64,000 bases of DNA, from NCBI GenBank assembly GCA_022648295.1, contig JALCME010000009.1, positions 1-64,000 of the forward strand. The letters run 5' to 3'. How positions within the stretch are numbered: the first letter of the stretch is position 1; each line of letters opens with the position of its first letter. Source of the DNA: Bacteroides sp. GTDB lineage: Bacteria; Bacteroidota; Bacteroidia; Bacteroidales; Bacteroidaceae. Under the pieces are notes generated by a model. That model had not been told where the DNA came from. It worked only from the letters and a program-made list of their open reading frames with translations, and did no database searches. A program made the position numbers and the translations under genes. Below are positions 19,012 to 28,005 of this stretch, piece by piece.

Positions 19012-19967
19012 GTTTATTAAAAAAGATAGAGCCTCATAAAGGCTTATTTGCGGTCGAAAAAGTTACACTGATATATAACTTATTAACTTCGATCTTGATT
19101 CTATTCCTTTTTCAGGAAATGGATCATCCTTTAGAAATGTTGATTGATCGTGCAATGATCGCCGGGATGACATTCCTACTAATGTATCTTTATAAACTAG
19201 CCCCTTGTAGACTCTCGACTTTTATACGCATAGCTATTCAGATGTCTTTGTTATCTTATTGGTATCCAGATACATTCGAATTCAATAGAATCTTCCCTAA
19301 TTTAGACAATATATTCGCGTCAGCTGAACAATGGTTGTTTGGTGGACAACCCGCCATATGGTTTTGTCACTACTTCCCGCACATGTGGGTAAGTGAGCCA
19401 CTCAATATGGGATATTTCTTTTATTATCCGATGATATTAATCGTGGTAGTTTATTATTTCATTCAACATTTTGAACTCTTTGAAAAAATATCATTTGTTT
19501 TAGTCGCCTCTTTCTTTATCTATTATCTTATTTACATCTTCGTTCCTGTTGCTGGTCCTCAATTTTATTTTCCTGCAATTGGAGCAGAAAATGTAGCACA
19601 TGGCATTTTCCCTTCAATAGGAAATTATTTCAATCACAATCAAGAATTACTTCCCGGTCCGGGATATGATCATGGTTTCTTTTATAGTTTAGTGGAAGAA
19701 TCGCAGCGTATCGGAGAACGTCCAACAGCAGCTTTCCCCAGCTCTCATGTAGGCATATCCACGATTTTAATGATCCTTGCATGGCGGGGAAGCAAAAGAC
19801 TTTTTGCCGTCTTAATGCCCTTTTATCTGTTACTGTGTGGTGCAACTGTCTATATTCAAGCTCATTACTTTATTGATGTTATTGCCGGTTTTTTTTCTGC
19901 ACTTATTATCTATATTACAACAACCTGGATGTTCAAACGATGGTTTGCCGCACCAATATTTACATAA
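19002..19967 (+). CDS. PAP2-superfamily membrane enzyme, AUR1-like
   Basis: This 321-residue protein has about six transmembrane helices and a PAP2 active site: ERPTAAFPSSH near 237-247 (the C2 motif) and AHYFIDVIAG near 286-295 (the H-x3-D of C3). The usual Lys-x6-Arg-Pro of the first motif is only partly present. Proteins of this layout include phosphatidate or undecaprenyl-PP phosphatases and the AUR1/IPC-type phosphosphingolipid synthases. The PVAGPQFYFP segment before the active site recalls AUR1. The overlap with the preceding SDR gene suggests coupled synthesis. A phospho-sphingolipid head-group transferase is one hypothesis, a lipid phosphatase the other. Confidence 0.7.
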   Translation: MALSLLKKIEPHKGLFAVEKVTLIYNLLTSILILFLFQEMDHPLEMLIDRAMIAGMTFLLMYLYKLAPCRLSTFIRIAIQMSLLSYWYPDTFEFNRIFPNLDNIFASAEQWLFGGQPAIWFCHYFPHMWVSEPLNMGYFFYYPMILIVVVYYFIQHFELFEKISFVLVASFFIYYLIYIFVPVAGPQFYFPAIGAENVAHGIFPSIGNYFNHNQELLPGPGYDHGFFYSLVEESQRIGERPTAAFPSSHVGISTILMILAWRGSKRLFAVLMPFYLLLCGATVYIQAHYFIDVIAGFFSALIIYITTTWMFKRWFAAPIFT

Positions 19968-19984
19968 TAAACAGACCGTTTAAT

Positions 19985-21823
19985 TTAGCCTAGAGATTGC
20001 ATATCATTCAAACGTTTGTAATAGCCATTTTTCTGTAATAGTTCATCATGCTTACCTCGTTCCACAATCTCTCCTTCATAAAGCACACAGATCTCATCAG
20101 CATTTTTTATAGTAGAAAGTCTATGAGCAATGGCTATTGTGGTACGCGTCTTCATCAAACGTTCCAAGGCTTCCTGTACTAATCGTTCCGATTCGGTATC
20201 AAGAGCAGAAGTCGCTTCATCTAATATTAGAATAGGCGGATTCTTTAATATGGCACGAGCAATACTAATACGTTGTCGCTGTCCACCGGAAAGTTTTCCT
20301 CCCCGGTCACCGATATTCGTATCATAACCCTTTTCAGTCTCCATAATAAAATCATGGGCATTTGCTATTTTAGCAGCTTCAATCACCTGCTCTCTTGTAG
20401 CATTAGCTACACCAAAAGCTATATTATTAAAAAAAGTATCATTGAAAAGAATAGCTTCTTGATTAACATTCCCAATCAAGCTCCGCAAATCACGAATACG
20501 GACATTTTTGATGTTTATTCCATCAATAAGAATCCCTCCTGAGTGAATGTCATGATAGCGGGGCAGCAAATCCACCAAGGTAGATTTTCCCGATCCCGAC
20601 TGTCCAACCAAGGCTACCGTCTTACCTTTCGGAACGCTCAAATTAATATGCCTCAGAACATCCCTCACTCCATCATAACTAAACGTTACATCTTTAAACT
20701 CAACTCTACCCGTTAATCGTTCCAAAGCAATCGGATGTTCGACCTCTTTAATAGGATTCTCAGCTAACAAAATTTTGTCAATACGCTCCATAGATGCCAG
20801 CCCTTTAGGAATACTGTAACTGGCTTTCGAAAACTCCTTCAACGGATTAATGACACTGTATAAAATCACCAGATAAAAGATAAAGGACGGTGCATCAATA
20901 GTAGCCGAATTACTTAGAATCAACGTACCTCCAAACCACAAGACAACGACAATAACACACGTACCCAGAAATTCACTCATCGGATGAGCCATTGCCTGAC
21001 GGGTAGCAACCCGGTTAATCGCATTGCGGTACTCATCTGTACACTGCAAAAAACGGTTCATCATCTTATTTTCGGCAATAAAAGCCTTAATAACACGAAG
21101 TCCTCCCAAAGTTTCTTCCAATTGTGACATAGTATCGCTCCACTTATCCTGGGCCTCTAGCGATTTACGCTTCAACTTTTTGCCTACGGCTCCCATTATC
21201 CAACCCATACCCGGAAGAACTAATAGAGTGAATAGTGTAAGCTGCCAACTTACAACGATTAACGTTCCAAAATAGGCAATGATCAAAATTGGGTTTTTGA
21301 TTAACATGTCCAAAGAACTGGTAACAGAAGTTTCCACTTCTGTCACATCCCCACTCATACGGGCAATTATATCCCCTTTACGTTCTTCAGAAAAAAAACC
21401 TAAAGGTAGATGAAGCACTTTCCAATAGACCTGCGTACGGATATCCTTCACTACCCCCGTCCGCAAGGGGATCATTATAGCCGAAGAAGCAAAATAAGTG
21501 AAAGTTTTGAACAGCGTCATTACCGCAAGGAATATACCCAAAATTAACAGAGTAATAGATGCCCCCTGAGAAATAATCATTTGCGAAACATAATAATAAA
21601 AATTATTCACAATTATTTGTTTCATACCAAGCCCTACCGCATTCCATGGAATAAACTCATAAACCTTAGAATCCATCTTAAACAAAATCTGAAGAATAGG
21701 GATAATTAGCGTAAATGAAAAGATATTTAGCAGAGCAGATAATAGATTCAGGAATAGTGCCCCAATCAAGTATTTCTTATACGGAGGGACAAAACGTCTC
21801 AAAAGCTGGAAGAATTCTTTCAT
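19985..21823 (-). CDS. MsbA-type ABC exporter (copy 1)
   Basis: The 612-residue half-transporter has a six-helix exporter domain (about 1-330) and an ATPase domain (about 350-605). The ATPase motifs are Walker A GQSGSGKST, signature LSGGQRQR, Walker B ILILDEATSALD and H-loop AHRLST. The MsbA-like architecture suggests flipping of lipid A-core or another lipid-linked molecule across the inner membrane. It is strikingly similar to the gene at 29305-31140: the ATPase halves are nearly identical and the membrane domains diverge moderately. It faces the PAP2 gene tail to tail, 17 bases apart. Its own promoter box lies at 21859-21866. Confidence 0.9.
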   Translation of the reverse strand: MKEFFQLLRRFVPPYKKYLIGALFLNLLSALLNIFSFTLIIPILQILFKMDSKVYEFIPWNAVGLGMKQIIVNNFYYYVSQMIISQGASITLLILGIFLAVMTLFKTFTYFASSAIMIPLRTGVVKDIRTQVYWKVLHLPLGFFSEERKGDIIARMSGDVTEVETSVTSSLDMLIKNPILIIAYFGTLIVVSWQLTLFTLLVLPGMGWIMGAVGKKLKRKSLEAQDKWSDTMSQLEETLGGLRVIKAFIAENKMMNRFLQCTDEYRNAINRVATRQAMAHPMSEFLGTCVIVVVLWFGGTLILSNSATIDAPSFIFYLVILYSVINPLKEFSKASYSIPKGLASMERIDKILLAENPIKEVEHPIALERLTGRVEFKDVTFSYDGVRDVLRHINLSVPKGKTVALVGQSGSGKSTLVDLLPRYHDIHSGGILIDGINIKNVRIRDLRSLIGNVNQEAILFNDTFFNNIAFGVANATREQVIEAAKIANAHDFIMETEKGYDTNIGDRGGKLSGGQRQRISIARAILKNPPILILDEATSALDTESERLVQEALERLMKTRTTIAIAHRLSTIKNADEICVLYEGEIVERGKHDELLQKNGYYKRLNDMQSLG

Positions 21824-21858
21824 AAAATACTATAACACACATTTATTGAATAATATGG

Positions 21859-21866
21859 CAAAGATA
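21859..21866 (-). promoter_or_regulatory. -7 box for ABC exporter copy 1 (TATCTTTG)
   Basis: This is an exact TAnnTTTG match on the minus strand, 35 bases before the ATG at 21823. Confidence 0.5.
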
Positions 21867-21928
21867 GGAATAATCCGTAGAGTTCATACTTTTACCTTCT
21901 AATAATTGGCGAATTTGAAAAGTTTCCA

Positions 21929-21936
21929 TAGCTTTG
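21929..21936 (+). promoter_or_regulatory. -7 box for the DUF4254-GT9 operon (TAGCTTTG)
   Basis: This is an exact TAnnTTTG match. A TTG at 21906-21908, with a 20-base spacer, fits the -33 element. The ATG lies 41 bases downstream. Confidence 0.55.
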
Positions 21937-21977
21937 TAAACTTAAATATGAATATATCACTCCTTCAATAAATAAAA

Positions 21978-22589
21978 ATGTTTATGAACTTTACAGCACT
22001 TTGCAACCAAATCTTTGTTCAATCCATTAATGATTATCACCGGACAGATAATATTGATGCCCCCATTCACAATCCCTATCTATTGAAAAGCATTGAATAT
22101 TACCTTTATTTAAAAAATTGGATTGACACGGTACAATGGCATTTTGAAGATTTGATTCGTGACCCGAAAATCAGCCCTGTTGATGCATTGACATTGAAAA
22201 GGAGAATAGACAAATCCAATCAGGACCGAACGGATCTAGTAGAACTCATTGACAGCTATTTCCTCGACAAGTATAAAGATATTCAGGCACAGCCAAATGC
22301 CTCGATCAATACAGAAAGTCCGGCATGGGCCATTGATCGCCTTTCTATTTTGGCATTAAAAATCTACCACATGCGCCTGGAAGTAGAACGTACTGACACT
22401 ACTCCCGAACATCTCGTACAGTGCCAAGCCAAATTAACTATACTTTTGGAACAACAGGCAGACCTATCAACAGCCATCGAACAACTAATAACAGATATTG
22501 AGAACGGACGTAAATATATGAAAGTCTATAAACAGATGAAAATGTATAATGACCCGAAACTCAATCCTGTTCTTTACAGCAAGAAATGA
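21978..22589 (+). CDS. DUF4254 protein
   Basis: The 203 residues are mostly helical and soluble, with no signal peptide. The N-terminal FTALCNQIFVQSINDYH and the central ESPAWAIDRLSILALKIYHM match my memory of the DUF4254 family, which has no established function. The family is repeatedly seen next to heptosyltransferase-like genes in Bacteroidota. Here it overlaps the GT9 gene by four bases (ATGA) and leads a plus-strand glycan operon. A role in LPS core assembly, for example as an accessory to the GT9 enzyme, is inferred only from that position. The start could also be the Met two codons later. Confidence 0.8.
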   Translation: MFMNFTALCNQIFVQSINDYHRTDNIDAPIHNPYLLKSIEYYLYLKNWIDTVQWHFEDLIRDPKISPVDALTLKRRIDKSNQDRTDLVELIDSYFLDKYKDIQAQPNASINTESPAWAIDRLSILALKIYHMRLEVERTDTTPEHLVQCQAKLTILLEQQADLSTAIEQLITDIENGRKYMKVYKQMKMYNDPKLNPVLYSKK

Positions 22590-23626
22590 AACTATTGGCA
22601 CTACGTCTATCGGCATTAGGAGATGTGGCAATGACCATTCCGATAGTCACTTCACTGGCCCAACAATATCCGCAACTGGAGATTACATTTTTAAGCAAAC
22701 CATTTGTGGAATCTCTGTTTGCGGAAATGCCATCCAATGTCAAATTTTTAGGAGTGAACGTTCAAAACTATCATGGAGTTTGGGGACTTTTCCGCTTATT
22801 TATAGAATTGAAAAAGAGAAAATATGATGCAGTAGCTGATCTGCATGATGTACTGCGGACAAAAATACTGCGAAAATTATTCCGCTTAACAGGAACACAG
22901 ACAGCCTACATTAAAAAAGGACGAAAAGAGAAGCAAGCATTAGTGAGGAAGAAACATAAAATAATGCAACAGCTACCTTCTTCCTTCACCCGCTATGAAG
23001 AAGTTTTTAAACAGTTGGGCTATCCAGTAACATCAAAGTTCCATTCTATTTATGGCAACAAGAAAGGAGAAACAAATTTATTTGTAGAAACCACAGGCTT
23101 ACCAGACGGTAAAAAATGGATTGGTTTCGCACCGTTTGCAGCACATAAAGGCAAAGAATTACCAACAGAAATTGTTAAGAGGCTCTTGCAAGAACTATCT
23201 GCTTTTAAAAATTGGAGGATATTCCTCTTCGGAGGAGGAGAGAGAGAATGCCAACTCATGAAGAGTTGGTCAGAAGTTTATTCCAATATAGAAATTATAG
23301 CGGGCAAATTAAGCCTAAACAATGAACTATCACTAATGAGTCATCTTGATGCCATGATTTCAATGGATTCTGGGAATATGCACCTTGCCTCTCTAGTAGG
23401 CATACCTGTCATTTCTATTTGGGGAGCCACTCACCCCTTCTCCGGATTTATGGGATGGCAACAATCAACCGACAACGTCATTCAAACAGAGCTAGTATGC
23501 CGGCCATGTTCCGTATTTGGAAATAAGCCTTGTTATAGAGGTGATTACGCATGCCTTACAAAGATAAATACTCAGGTTATTATCAAAAAATTAGAAAACA
23601 TAATAGTCAATAACTATGATTCCTAA
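22586..23626 (+). CDS. glycosyltransferase family 9 (heptosyltransferase-like)
   Basis: This 346-residue GT-B enzyme is related to WaaC/WaaF. The N-terminal domain starts MKLLALRLSALGDVAMTIPI, with the GD motif typical of GT9. The C-terminal nucleotide-sugar domain has PFAAHKGKELP near 177-187, FLFGGGERE near 213-221, and SMDSGNMHLASLVGIPVISI near 262-281. It probably adds a core sugar to lipid A or LPS from an NDP-sugar in the cytoplasm. The donor need not be heptose in Bacteroides. It overlaps DUF4254 upstream by 4 bases and the next transferase by 11, indicating tight co-translation. Confidence 0.9.
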   Translation: MKLLALRLSALGDVAMTIPIVTSLAQQYPQLEITFLSKPFVESLFAEMPSNVKFLGVNVQNYHGVWGLFRLFIELKKRKYDAVADLHDVLRTKILRKLFRLTGTQTAYIKKGRKEKQALVRKKHKIMQQLPSSFTRYEEVFKQLGYPVTSKFHSIYGNKKGETNLFVETTGLPDGKKWIGFAPFAAHKGKELPTEIVKRLLQELSAFKNWRIFLFGGGERECQLMKSWSEVYSNIEIIAGKLSLNNELSLMSHLDAMISMDSGNMHLASLVGIPVISIWGATHPFSGFMGWQQSTDNVIQTELVCRPCSVFGNKPCYRGDYACLTKINTQVIIKKLENIIVNNYDS

Positions 23627-24329
23627 GATTATTCACTTATGTTGGTTCAGTAATTCACCTTATCCGGTAGAAATAAAAGTATGTTTGGATAGTTGGAAGC
23701 ATATTATTCCTGATTATAAAATCAGAGTATGGGATTATGCAGCCGCAAAAGCTATTGGTTGTGTATATATAGACGAGGCTCTATCAGCTAAAAAATGGGC
23801 ATTTGCCGCTGACGCAGTACGATTCTATGCCGTATATGCAGAAGGTGGAATTTATATGGATAGTGACATCTTTATCTATAAACGATTTGAAACACTCATT
23901 CCCCAACAAGGGTTTGCAACCTTTAATGAATGTACTCACCCTGGCCAAAAAGAATTCGGTCTACAGGCAGCTTGCTTTATGGGAGAAAAGGGGAACGAAT
24001 TCTGCAAAGAAATATTTGAAAGTTATAACTGTAGACATTTCATAAAAGAAGATGGTAGCTTTGACCAAACAATATCACCGTATATTATGAGTGGGATAGC
24101 TCAAAAAAGAGGATTTGTTTACGAAGACAGAGAGCAACATTTACCAAATAATATCATTATATATCCGACACTCTATTTATCACCAACCCGGCATTACCCA
24201 CATCACTCCGAAGCATTTGGAGTACATCACATCTATGGTAACTGGAGAAAAAGAAAATTTGGAAGAAGAATAGAACGGAGTATTAAGCACTTTTATAGAG
24301 TCATCAAATATACTTTGTTAAAAAGATAA
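23616..24329 (+). CDS. GT32-like glycosyltransferase with DXD motif
   Basis: These 237 residues carry the DXD-type sugar-transferase signature. They begin MIPKIIHLCWFSN and continue to KKWAFAADAVRFYAVYAEGG near 60-79, followed by IYMDSDIFI near 80-88, where the D-S-D binds metal and nucleotide sugar. This matches GT32 enzymes such as capsular and mannosyl transferases. The basic C-terminus (RKRKFGRRIERS) may contact the membrane. It is the third gene of the DUF4254-GT9 operon. Donor and acceptor are unknown. Confidence 0.85.
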   Translation: MIPKIIHLCWFSNSPYPVEIKVCLDSWKHIIPDYKIRVWDYAAAKAIGCVYIDEALSAKKWAFAADAVRFYAVYAEGGIYMDSDIFIYKRFETLIPQQGFATFNECTHPGQKEFGLQAACFMGEKGNEFCKEIFESYNCRHFIKEDGSFDQTISPYIMSGIAQKRGFVYEDREQHLPNNIIIYPTLYLSPTRHYPHHSEAFGVHHIYGNWRKRKFGRRIERSIKHFYRVIKYTLLKR

Positions 24330-24355
24330 CTACTTAGATAAATCAATCATACATA

Positions 24356-25405
24356 ATGTATAAAGTCAAATTGACGTCTTATCGAAAAGAACTAGGAACT
24401 ATAATGTATCGACAAACGTCCGGATATAATAGAATGTCTTCTGATGGAAGATATCGATTTTATATAGACCAGGAAATAGAGAATCCTGATTTCTGGGTTG
24501 TACAGAGTAAAGGAATACGACATTCTGAAACTTGTACAATATCTCCTAAAAACACAATATTACTTACAACTGAACCGCACTCCATATTAGTCTACCCCAA
24601 ACAGTATATCAAACAATTCGGGATAATGCATTCCTGTCAAGAAAGAGTAAGACATCCTAACCTACGGTTTGGCCCGGCTATTCTACCTTGGTTCATTGGC
24701 TATACGGAAGACACAAACGGAGAATGTTCTTTTACCATCGATTATGACAAACTTAAGAGTTCACCAACTCCACAAAAGAATAAACTCATTTCTGTAATTA
24801 CAAGTAACAAAGCATTTACTAAAGGACATCTTGAGCGAATTGAATTTGTAAAAAAGCTCAAAATATACTATGGAGAAAAGTTAGATGTTTTTGGTAGAGG
24901 ATATAATGATTTTGAAGACAAGTGGGATGTACTGGCTCCATATAAATATCACATTGTTATAGAAAACTCCTCTCAAAAATATTATTGGACAGAAAAAATA
25001 TCGGACTGTTTCTTAGCTGAATCATATCCATTCTATTATGGCTGCACAAATCTATCTGAGTACTTCTCAAATGAATCTTTTCAGGCGATAGACATTCATA
25101 ACTTCGAGCAAAGTATTTCTATTATAGATCGCTGTATTGCACAAAATCAATATGAAAATGCTCAACTAAATCTCAAAGTAAACAAAGACAGAGTATTAGA
25201 AGAATATAATATGTTTAATTATATAGCGACATTATGTGATACATTACAAGCTGATTCCCCTAAAAAACCAGTAACCATTGAGCCTTGTCATTCTATGCAG
25301 AATTGGCACAATTTTTATAATTATACAATTGCTAGAAACATTTTTAAATGGCAACAGAAAGTCAAGCAATGCATCCATGGAGAGTCAAACCCTATGCATT
25401 CTTAA
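24356..25405 (+). CDS. GT10 family (alpha-1,3/4-fucosyltransferase-like) glycosyltransferase
   Basis: These 349 residues include the GT10 donor-site signature near 199-240: YKYHIVIENSSQKYYWTEK, then SYPFYYGCTNLSEYF and SFQAIDIHNF. This is the alpha-1,3-fucosyltransferase motif for GDP-fucose binding. The N-terminal acceptor domain is divergent. Bacterial GT10 enzymes build Lewis-type structures on LPS or capsule; Bacteroides versions also occur. The acceptor is unknown and a non-fucose donor cannot be excluded. It lies 26 bases after the GT32-like gene and 19 before the kinase-like gene. Confidence 0.82.
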   Translation: MYKVKLTSYRKELGTIMYRQTSGYNRMSSDGRYRFYIDQEIENPDFWVVQSKGIRHSETCTISPKNTILLTTEPHSILVYPKQYIKQFGIMHSCQERVRHPNLRFGPAILPWFIGYTEDTNGECSFTIDYDKLKSSPTPQKNKLISVITSNKAFTKGHLERIEFVKKLKIYYGEKLDVFGRGYNDFEDKWDVLAPYKYHIVIENSSQKYYWTEKISDCFLAESYPFYYGCTNLSEYFSNESFQAIDIHNFEQSISIIDRCIAQNQYENAQLNLKVNKDRVLEEYNMFNYIATLCDTLQADSPKKPVTIEPCHSMQNWHNFYNYTIARNIFKWQQKVKQCIHGESNPMHS

Positions 25406-25424
25406 TACCCTTCAGAATATTACA

Positions 25425-26222
25425 ATGAAAACAAGAATAAGCCCTGAATATCAAGATAATAGAGAAATACGTCAACTAATGGTTGAATTACCTAGATTAT
25501 TTAGTCAAGAAAGTAATATAATCTATAAGGGACGTAATGTAATTAAAAGTTTTACACTGATTAGTGATAGCTATGTGCAGCATAAAATTGTTATTAAACG
25601 ATATAAGAGCCCAATTTGGATACAACGGATAATATATAGTTTTTTCCGACAAAGTAAAGCCAAACGTGCCTATTATAATGGAATTACTATTGCCCAAAGA
25701 GATGTTAACACCCCCTGCGGAATTGGATATGCAGAACAATGGGAAAAAGGATTATTTAAATATGGATATTATATCACTGAATACACAGCTGATCATGCCA
25801 TTAAAGAAAAATTAATTAACCCTGAACATTTTGATAAAATAATGGCATGTGATTTTGCAAAATTCGTTGCATCTCTCCATAAGAAGGGAATTTTACATCA
25901 CGATTTGAACTCCACTAACGTACTTTTTTCAAACATAAATGGTCATTTTCAATTTTCTCTTATTGATATCAATAGGATGAAAATTAATCCTCAAAACCAA
26001 CATTTATCTAAATCAGAATGTCTTCACAATTTAACTCGATTCACAGGCAGAATGGATTTATTCAAATTTGTCATACAGGAATATGCCGCATGCAGAGAGT
26101 GGGCAATCGAAAAAACTCTCAATGAAGCTATACGGATAAAAAAGCAACATGATAAAAGGTGGCATCGTCGCAAGGCCTTTCTAAGTATATTCAAAAAAGA
26201 GAAAAAGCAAATTACTTCTTAA
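25425..26222 (+). CDS. lipopolysaccharide kinase (Kdo/WaaP-like) family protein
   Basis: The frame extends upstream into the GT10 gene, but the ATG at 25425, just after the GT10 stop, gives 265 residues starting MKTRISPEYQDNR and is preferred. The protein has a eukaryotic-type kinase core: an IVIKRYKSP Lys near 48-56, the catalytic HHDLNSTNVLF near 158-168, and the metal motif LIDINR near 179-184. This matches the Kdo kinase/WaaP family, which phosphorylates LPS core sugars. It probably acts on the inner core at the cytoplasmic membrane. The 3' end overlaps the convergent gene at 26212 by 11 bases. Confidence 0.82.
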   Translation: MKTRISPEYQDNREIRQLMVELPRLFSQESNIIYKGRNVIKSFTLISDSYVQHKIVIKRYKSPIWIQRIIYSFFRQSKAKRAYYNGITIAQRDVNTPCGIGYAEQWEKGLFKYGYYITEYTADHAIKEKLINPEHFDKIMACDFAKFVASLHKKGILHHDLNSTNVLFSNINGHFQFSLIDINRMKINPQNQHLSKSECLHNLTRFTGRMDLFKFVIQEYAACREWAIEKTLNEAIRIKKQHDKRWHRRKAFLSIFKKEKKQITS

Positions 26223-27264
26223 CCCTACCAAACGTTTTAATACTAGTATATTTACGCCAAATATTCAAAGAACGTTTAGCAGGAACTCCATGCCGGCGAA
26301 TATAGTCACGCGTTCCTTCTAACATGCGGTGTGCAACCTGACCATCTAAATAAGGATCGTAATTATCTATAACCCACTTGCGAAGCTGGGCACTCTTTTG
26401 ATCGGTCAACACCTCCCGATAAGCTTGACGCAAGAGCGTGATATCAGTAATATTTTTCCAATAAATATCTTTTGCCACCGCACGGAAAGTTATAACAGGC
26501 TTATCTAACAGCAAAAATTCATAGATAGTAGAAGAAGTATCGCTAATCATCACATCCGCCATAATCTGATACTTTGTCACACTAAAATCATCAATCCACA
26601 TAATGGCATCGTGCTTCTCGGCAAGTGCCTTATACTCATCCACCCACTCTTGTTTCGTTAGTGGATGAAACTTCATAATTAAAAGAATATCTTTCTCTTG
26701 CTCCACCAAGTCTACTAATGCTTTCTTTAAATAAGGAAGAGAAGTTAGAGAAGGCGAAAATGTAGGAGCGTAAAGGACCAATCTTTTGCGTCCGTTCCGT
26801 TGTAACATCTGTTGCTTTTCTTCATCAAAAGCATGAAGATGTTCCTTTATCCAATCTTGTCGGGGCCATCCAGTTTCCAAGACCTCAAAGTCTTTATACT
26901 TCTTTGCTAAACGGGCAAAACCTCTTGTGAAAAACGGACCTTGAGTAAAATAAGTATCAAAATAACGACGAATCACCCAATGATCCTTCTTTTCTGCAGC
27001 ATATCCATGAAAGACTTGTATCTTTACTCCAGGCAGATAATAAGGAACTATATTTCCTGGTACAAAGATAGATTCAGGAGAGAAGTTATAAACTTCCTGC
27101 ATACTATTTGTCCATGCTACCTCATCCTTCAAAGGAAATTCAGGAATCTTCTTTGAATGAACATACCATAATATTTCATTAGTCCTCTCTCTTGCCGCTT
27201 CCATCTGAATTGGGTTCAGAATATCAATAGCGTACTTATTTTCACAGAACAAAACGATTCTCAT
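26212..27264 (-). CDS. CDP-glycerol glycerophosphotransferase-like protein (module gene 3)
   Basis: The 350 residues resemble the TagB/TagF polymerase fold, which transfers a phospho-alcohol from a CDP-linked donor. Motifs are the early VFHGYAAEKKDH near 84-95 (general-base His region), the central LVLYAPTFSPS near 164-174, IMKFHPL near 197-203, and ISDTSSTIYEFLLLDKPVI near 240-258, which binds the CDP moiety. The gene is last in a compact minus-strand set behind a cytidylyltransferase (9-base gap) and a PLP enzyme. This suggests its donor is the CDP-alcohol that those two make. The acceptor is probably the local LPS or capsule glycan. The actual alcohol is unknown. Confidence 0.82.
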   Translation of the reverse strand: MRIVLFCENKYAIDILNPIQMEAARERTNEILWYVHSKKIPEFPLKDEVAWTNSMQEVYNFSPESIFVPGNIVPYYLPGVKIQVFHGYAAEKKDHWVIRRYFDTYFTQGPFFTRGFARLAKKYKDFEVLETGWPRQDWIKEHLHAFDEEKQQMLQRNGRKRLVLYAPTFSPSLTSLPYLKKALVDLVEQEKDILLIMKFHPLTKQEWVDEYKALAEKHDAIMWIDDFSVTKYQIMADVMISDTSSTIYEFLLLDKPVITFRAVAKDIYWKNITDITLLRQAYREVLTDQKSAQLRKWVIDNYDPYLDGQVAHRMLEGTRDYIRRHGVPAKRSLNIWRKYTSIKTFGRVKK

Positions 27265-27273
27265 ATCTTCATT

Positions 27274-28005
27274 CTAATATAATTCAGAAGGGACTAAGAG
27301 TTTGGCCTGATTAAAATCATCTACAGTATCCAACTCAATAGAGAAATAGTGGGTAGTATCCTCCACCACAAACGAAAAGCCATTCGGTATTAACCGTTCA
27401 AAAGCACGTTCATAAAAAACATTATCTAAGTTTTCCACTTTAATCATCTGTTCCAATTCAACAAAAAGAGCTTCCGTATAAGTAGCCGACATTTTCTCTA
27501 TCCCCACCGATTCCCCGACAGCTTTGGCTATCTCACAAACCTTGCTAATCTCAACAACACGGTTATTTGTATCAGCTATCACTTTTATCTCCTCTTCTCC
27601 TAGTTCATGCCGGTTTAGAGCCAAGACATTTTGTGCCGGATTATTCAGAACAGCCGTAATGATATAAGGATCAAACAGAATATCACTATCCAGTAGTAAG
27701 ATATCTCGACCTTTGGATTCCTGTGCAGTCAGCCACAATGAATAAATATTATTAGTCCTGGAATAGGACTCATTATATATAAATTTAATATCGATCTCTT
27801 TATAATGCTCACACAAAAAGTCCCTGATCTGCCGTTCTCGATAACCGGTTACAACGACAAACTCACTAATTCCATTATTCAATAAAGCATCAAAAGTACG
27901 TTCTAACAGACAACGAGTACCTATTTTTAATAGACATTTTGGAGTTACATCCGTCAACGGACGCAAACGTGACGCAATCCCGGCAGCTAATATAACAGCT
28001 TTCAT
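27274..28005 (-). CDS. LicC-like sugar/phospho-alcohol nucleotidyltransferase (module gene 2)
   Basis: The 243-residue protein has the nucleotidyltransferase fold starting MKAVILAAGIASRLRPLTD, followed by PKCLLKIG (substrate Lys) and LLLDSDILFD near 105-114 (metal Asp). It is closest in feel to LicC-type CTP:phosphocholine cytidylyltransferases: the substrate region has YNESYSRTNNIYSLW, a motif recalled from that group. It would activate a phospho-alcohol with CTP. Sugar-1-phosphate activation is the alternative. It overlaps the aminotransferase-like gene by four bases and precedes the phosphotransferase gene by nine. Confidence 0.75.
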   Translation of the reverse strand: MKAVILAAGIASRLRPLTDVTPKCLLKIGTRCLLERTFDALLNNGISEFVVVTGYRERQIRDFLCEHYKEIDIKFIYNESYSRTNNIYSLWLTAQESKGRDILLLDSDILFDPYIITAVLNNPAQNVLALNRHELGEEEIKVIADTNNRVVEISKVCEIAKAVGESVGIEKMSATYTEALFVELEQMIKVENLDNVFYERAFERLIPNGFSFVVEDTTHYFSIELDTVDDFNQAKLLVPSELY

